55,134 bases of DNA from positions 1 through 55,134 of the forward strand of contig JANXXM010000073.1 in NCBI GenBank assembly GCA_025350645.1. Direction: 5' to 3'. Below, piece after piece: positions 54,192-55,134 of the stretch. The notes under the pieces were generated by a model. The model saw only the letters and a list, made by a program, of their open reading frames with translations. It did no database searches and was not told the DNA's origin. The DNA comes from Ferruginibacter sp. Its GTDB lineage: Bacteria > Bacteroidota > Bacteroidia > Chitinophagales > Chitinophagaceae. The translations under genes were made by a program, and so were the position numbers. Numbering within the stretch: position 1 is the first letter of the stretch; the number at the start of each line of letters is the position of its first letter.

Positions 54192-55134
54192 ATGGAGATA
54201 GATAAAACCACACTTACAGACCTCTTAATATTTGACAGAGAAGATGAATTTTCTATTTTTAATAAAATAAATTTTACCGCTACCAGTAGGGGTAAGGAAC
54301 AACTTCGTAAAAATTTACTAACGCCCCTCAAAAGTGTAGCCGCTATTAAAGATGTGCAGCAGATATTGCTCTGTATATTATCTCAAAAAGAAAACTGGCC
54401 GGTAATAATAACTAATGGAACGGTAATGGTAGTAGAAAGATTTTATGAATCTCAGATAGATCCTATACCTGCAGCGCCAAACAATATCACCACTTTTAGT
54501 TATAAATTATTGCATGGCCATGATTTTTCCCTGGTAAAATTTTCTGTACGCCATTGTTTTGATTTTATAAAAGGTATGAAGCAAATACTATCTTTTTTTT
54601 TGAAGGATGAAACGGCATTGCTGCTAAAAAAAGAAATACAGGAAGTACAAAGAATTTTAGATAAAGAAGAATTGAACATTATCACCCAAAATAATTTTGC
54701 CGCAGATCTTACCGCACCTCAAATGCTGAGGCTGGCATATTTCATAAAATATAAATTTAAAAATAATATGCTGGATCTGCTGAGCATATTTGCCCGCTTG
54801 GATGCCTGGTACGGTATGGCAATAGCCATAGATAAATATAACCTTGCTATGCCTGTTTTCTGCAATACAGCACAAGCTTTTATAAAAGCTACAGCCCTTT
54901 ACCATCTTATGTTACAGGAGCCTGTACCCTACAGCGTAATTATGAATAATGAGACCAATTTCATTTTTCTTACCGGTGCAAATATGGCGGGTAAAAGCAC
55001 TTTTATAAAGGCTTGCGGCACCGCCGTTTATCTTGCTCACACTGGCATGGGCGTACCCGCAAAAAATATGGAACTTACCTATTTTGACGGCATCCTGAGC
55101 AATATAAATGTGATTGATAATATTGCAAAAGGTG
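54192..55134 (+). CDS. MutS-family ATPase, 5' part (runs off the window)
   Basis: The ATG at 54192 opens a frame of 314 codons continuing past the window end. It starts with a helical core domain (SRGKEQLRKNLLTPLKSV is typical of MutS domain III) without the N-terminal mismatch-reading domain, then the ATPase domain with Walker A GANMAGKST near residues 262-270. This matches the short MutS-like proteins found in Bacteroidota rather than mutS itself. A run of nine T at 54593-54601 lies in the coding sequence. The rest of the ATPase is missing. Confidence 0.85.
   Translation, partial: MEIDKTTLTDLLIFDREDEFSIFNKINFTATSRGKEQLRKNLLTPLKSVAAIKDVQQILLCILSQKENWPVIITNGTVMVVERFYESQIDPIPAAPNNITTFSYKLLHGHDFSLVKFSVRHCFDFIKGMKQILSFFLKDETALLLKKEIQEVQRILDKEELNIITQNNFAADLTAPQMLRLAYFIKYKFKNNMLDLLSIFARLDAWYGMAIAIDKYNLAMPVFCNTAQAFIKATALYHLMLQEPVPYSVIMNNETNFIFLTGANMAGKSTFIKACGTAVYLAHTGMGVPAKNMELTYFDGILSNINVIDNIAKG

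Noticed and set aside
54593..54601. Run of nine T in the MutS-like gene as a slippage site
   Set aside because: The run encodes ordinary Phe codons in the middle of a domain and a truncated product would have no evident use; nothing like the dnaX arrangement.
1..55134. CRISPR array, tRNA or rRNA genes
   Set aside because: No regularly spaced direct repeats and no tRNA- or rRNA-like segments were found on reading both strands; a search with dedicated tools was not possible.

Overview
The window is AT-rich chromosomal DNA from a member of the Bacteroidota, probably a Chitinophagaceae-like freshwater or soil bacterium. Four things point there: promoters of the TTTG / TAnnTTTG type in front of several genes, a TonB-dependent receptor with an N-terminal carboxypeptidase-regulatory-like domain, a proteorhodopsin of the flavobacterial green type, and family members that resemble Bacteroidota versions. 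The placement is inferred from gene content; no rRNA or tRNA gene lies in the window.

Layout. 1-9.8 kb: the edge of an unknown gene beside a long inverted repeat, a YceI-type lipoprotein, a TonB receptor, a thiolase, pyrD, a TerC-family membrane protein, a LuxR-type response regulator with its histidine kinase, and rsmE. 10.0-15.1 kb: dnaB, then a gene-free stretch with helically phased DnaA-box-like sites (candidate oriC), then pheT, a small coiled-coil gene and zapA. 15.1-34.5 kb: a minus-strand run leuA-leuC-leuD-leuB-ilvE-ilvD-ilvB-ilvN-ilvC-ilvA-gltB-gltD, which makes leucine, isoleucine and valine and supplies the glutamate used as amino donor. This block carries a dense set of short GC-rich palindromic repeats, several of them read through in frame inside the enzymes. 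34.6-37.8 kb: a large helical protein of unknown function, a DJ-1/PfpI-like protein and a short-chain dehydrogenase. 38.1-41.4 kb: a light-driven proton pump (rhodopsin, DTE motif), the retinal-forming Blh oxygenase, two small membrane-protein genes (one only 59 codons) and a GbsR/MarR-type regulator whose upstream palindrome matches one in front of the rhodopsin. 41.7-45.2 kb: a pyruvate dehydrogenase E2 and dnaX, which contains an 11-A run suited to programmed slippage. 45.4-52.3 kb: a TetR-TolC-adaptor-RND efflux operon with a clear operator over its promoter. 52.5-55.1 kb: a DUF502-like membrane protein, a zinc-dependent phospholipase C/nuclease-like secreted protein and the start of a MutS-family ATPase that runs off the window.

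The signals that ordinary annotation would miss are the phased DnaA-like boxes between dnaB and pheT, the dnaX slippage site, the in-frame palindromic repeats of the ilv-leu-glt block, the shared palindrome linking the GbsR/MarR-type gene to the rhodopsin, and an SSB-like acidic tip on DnaB.
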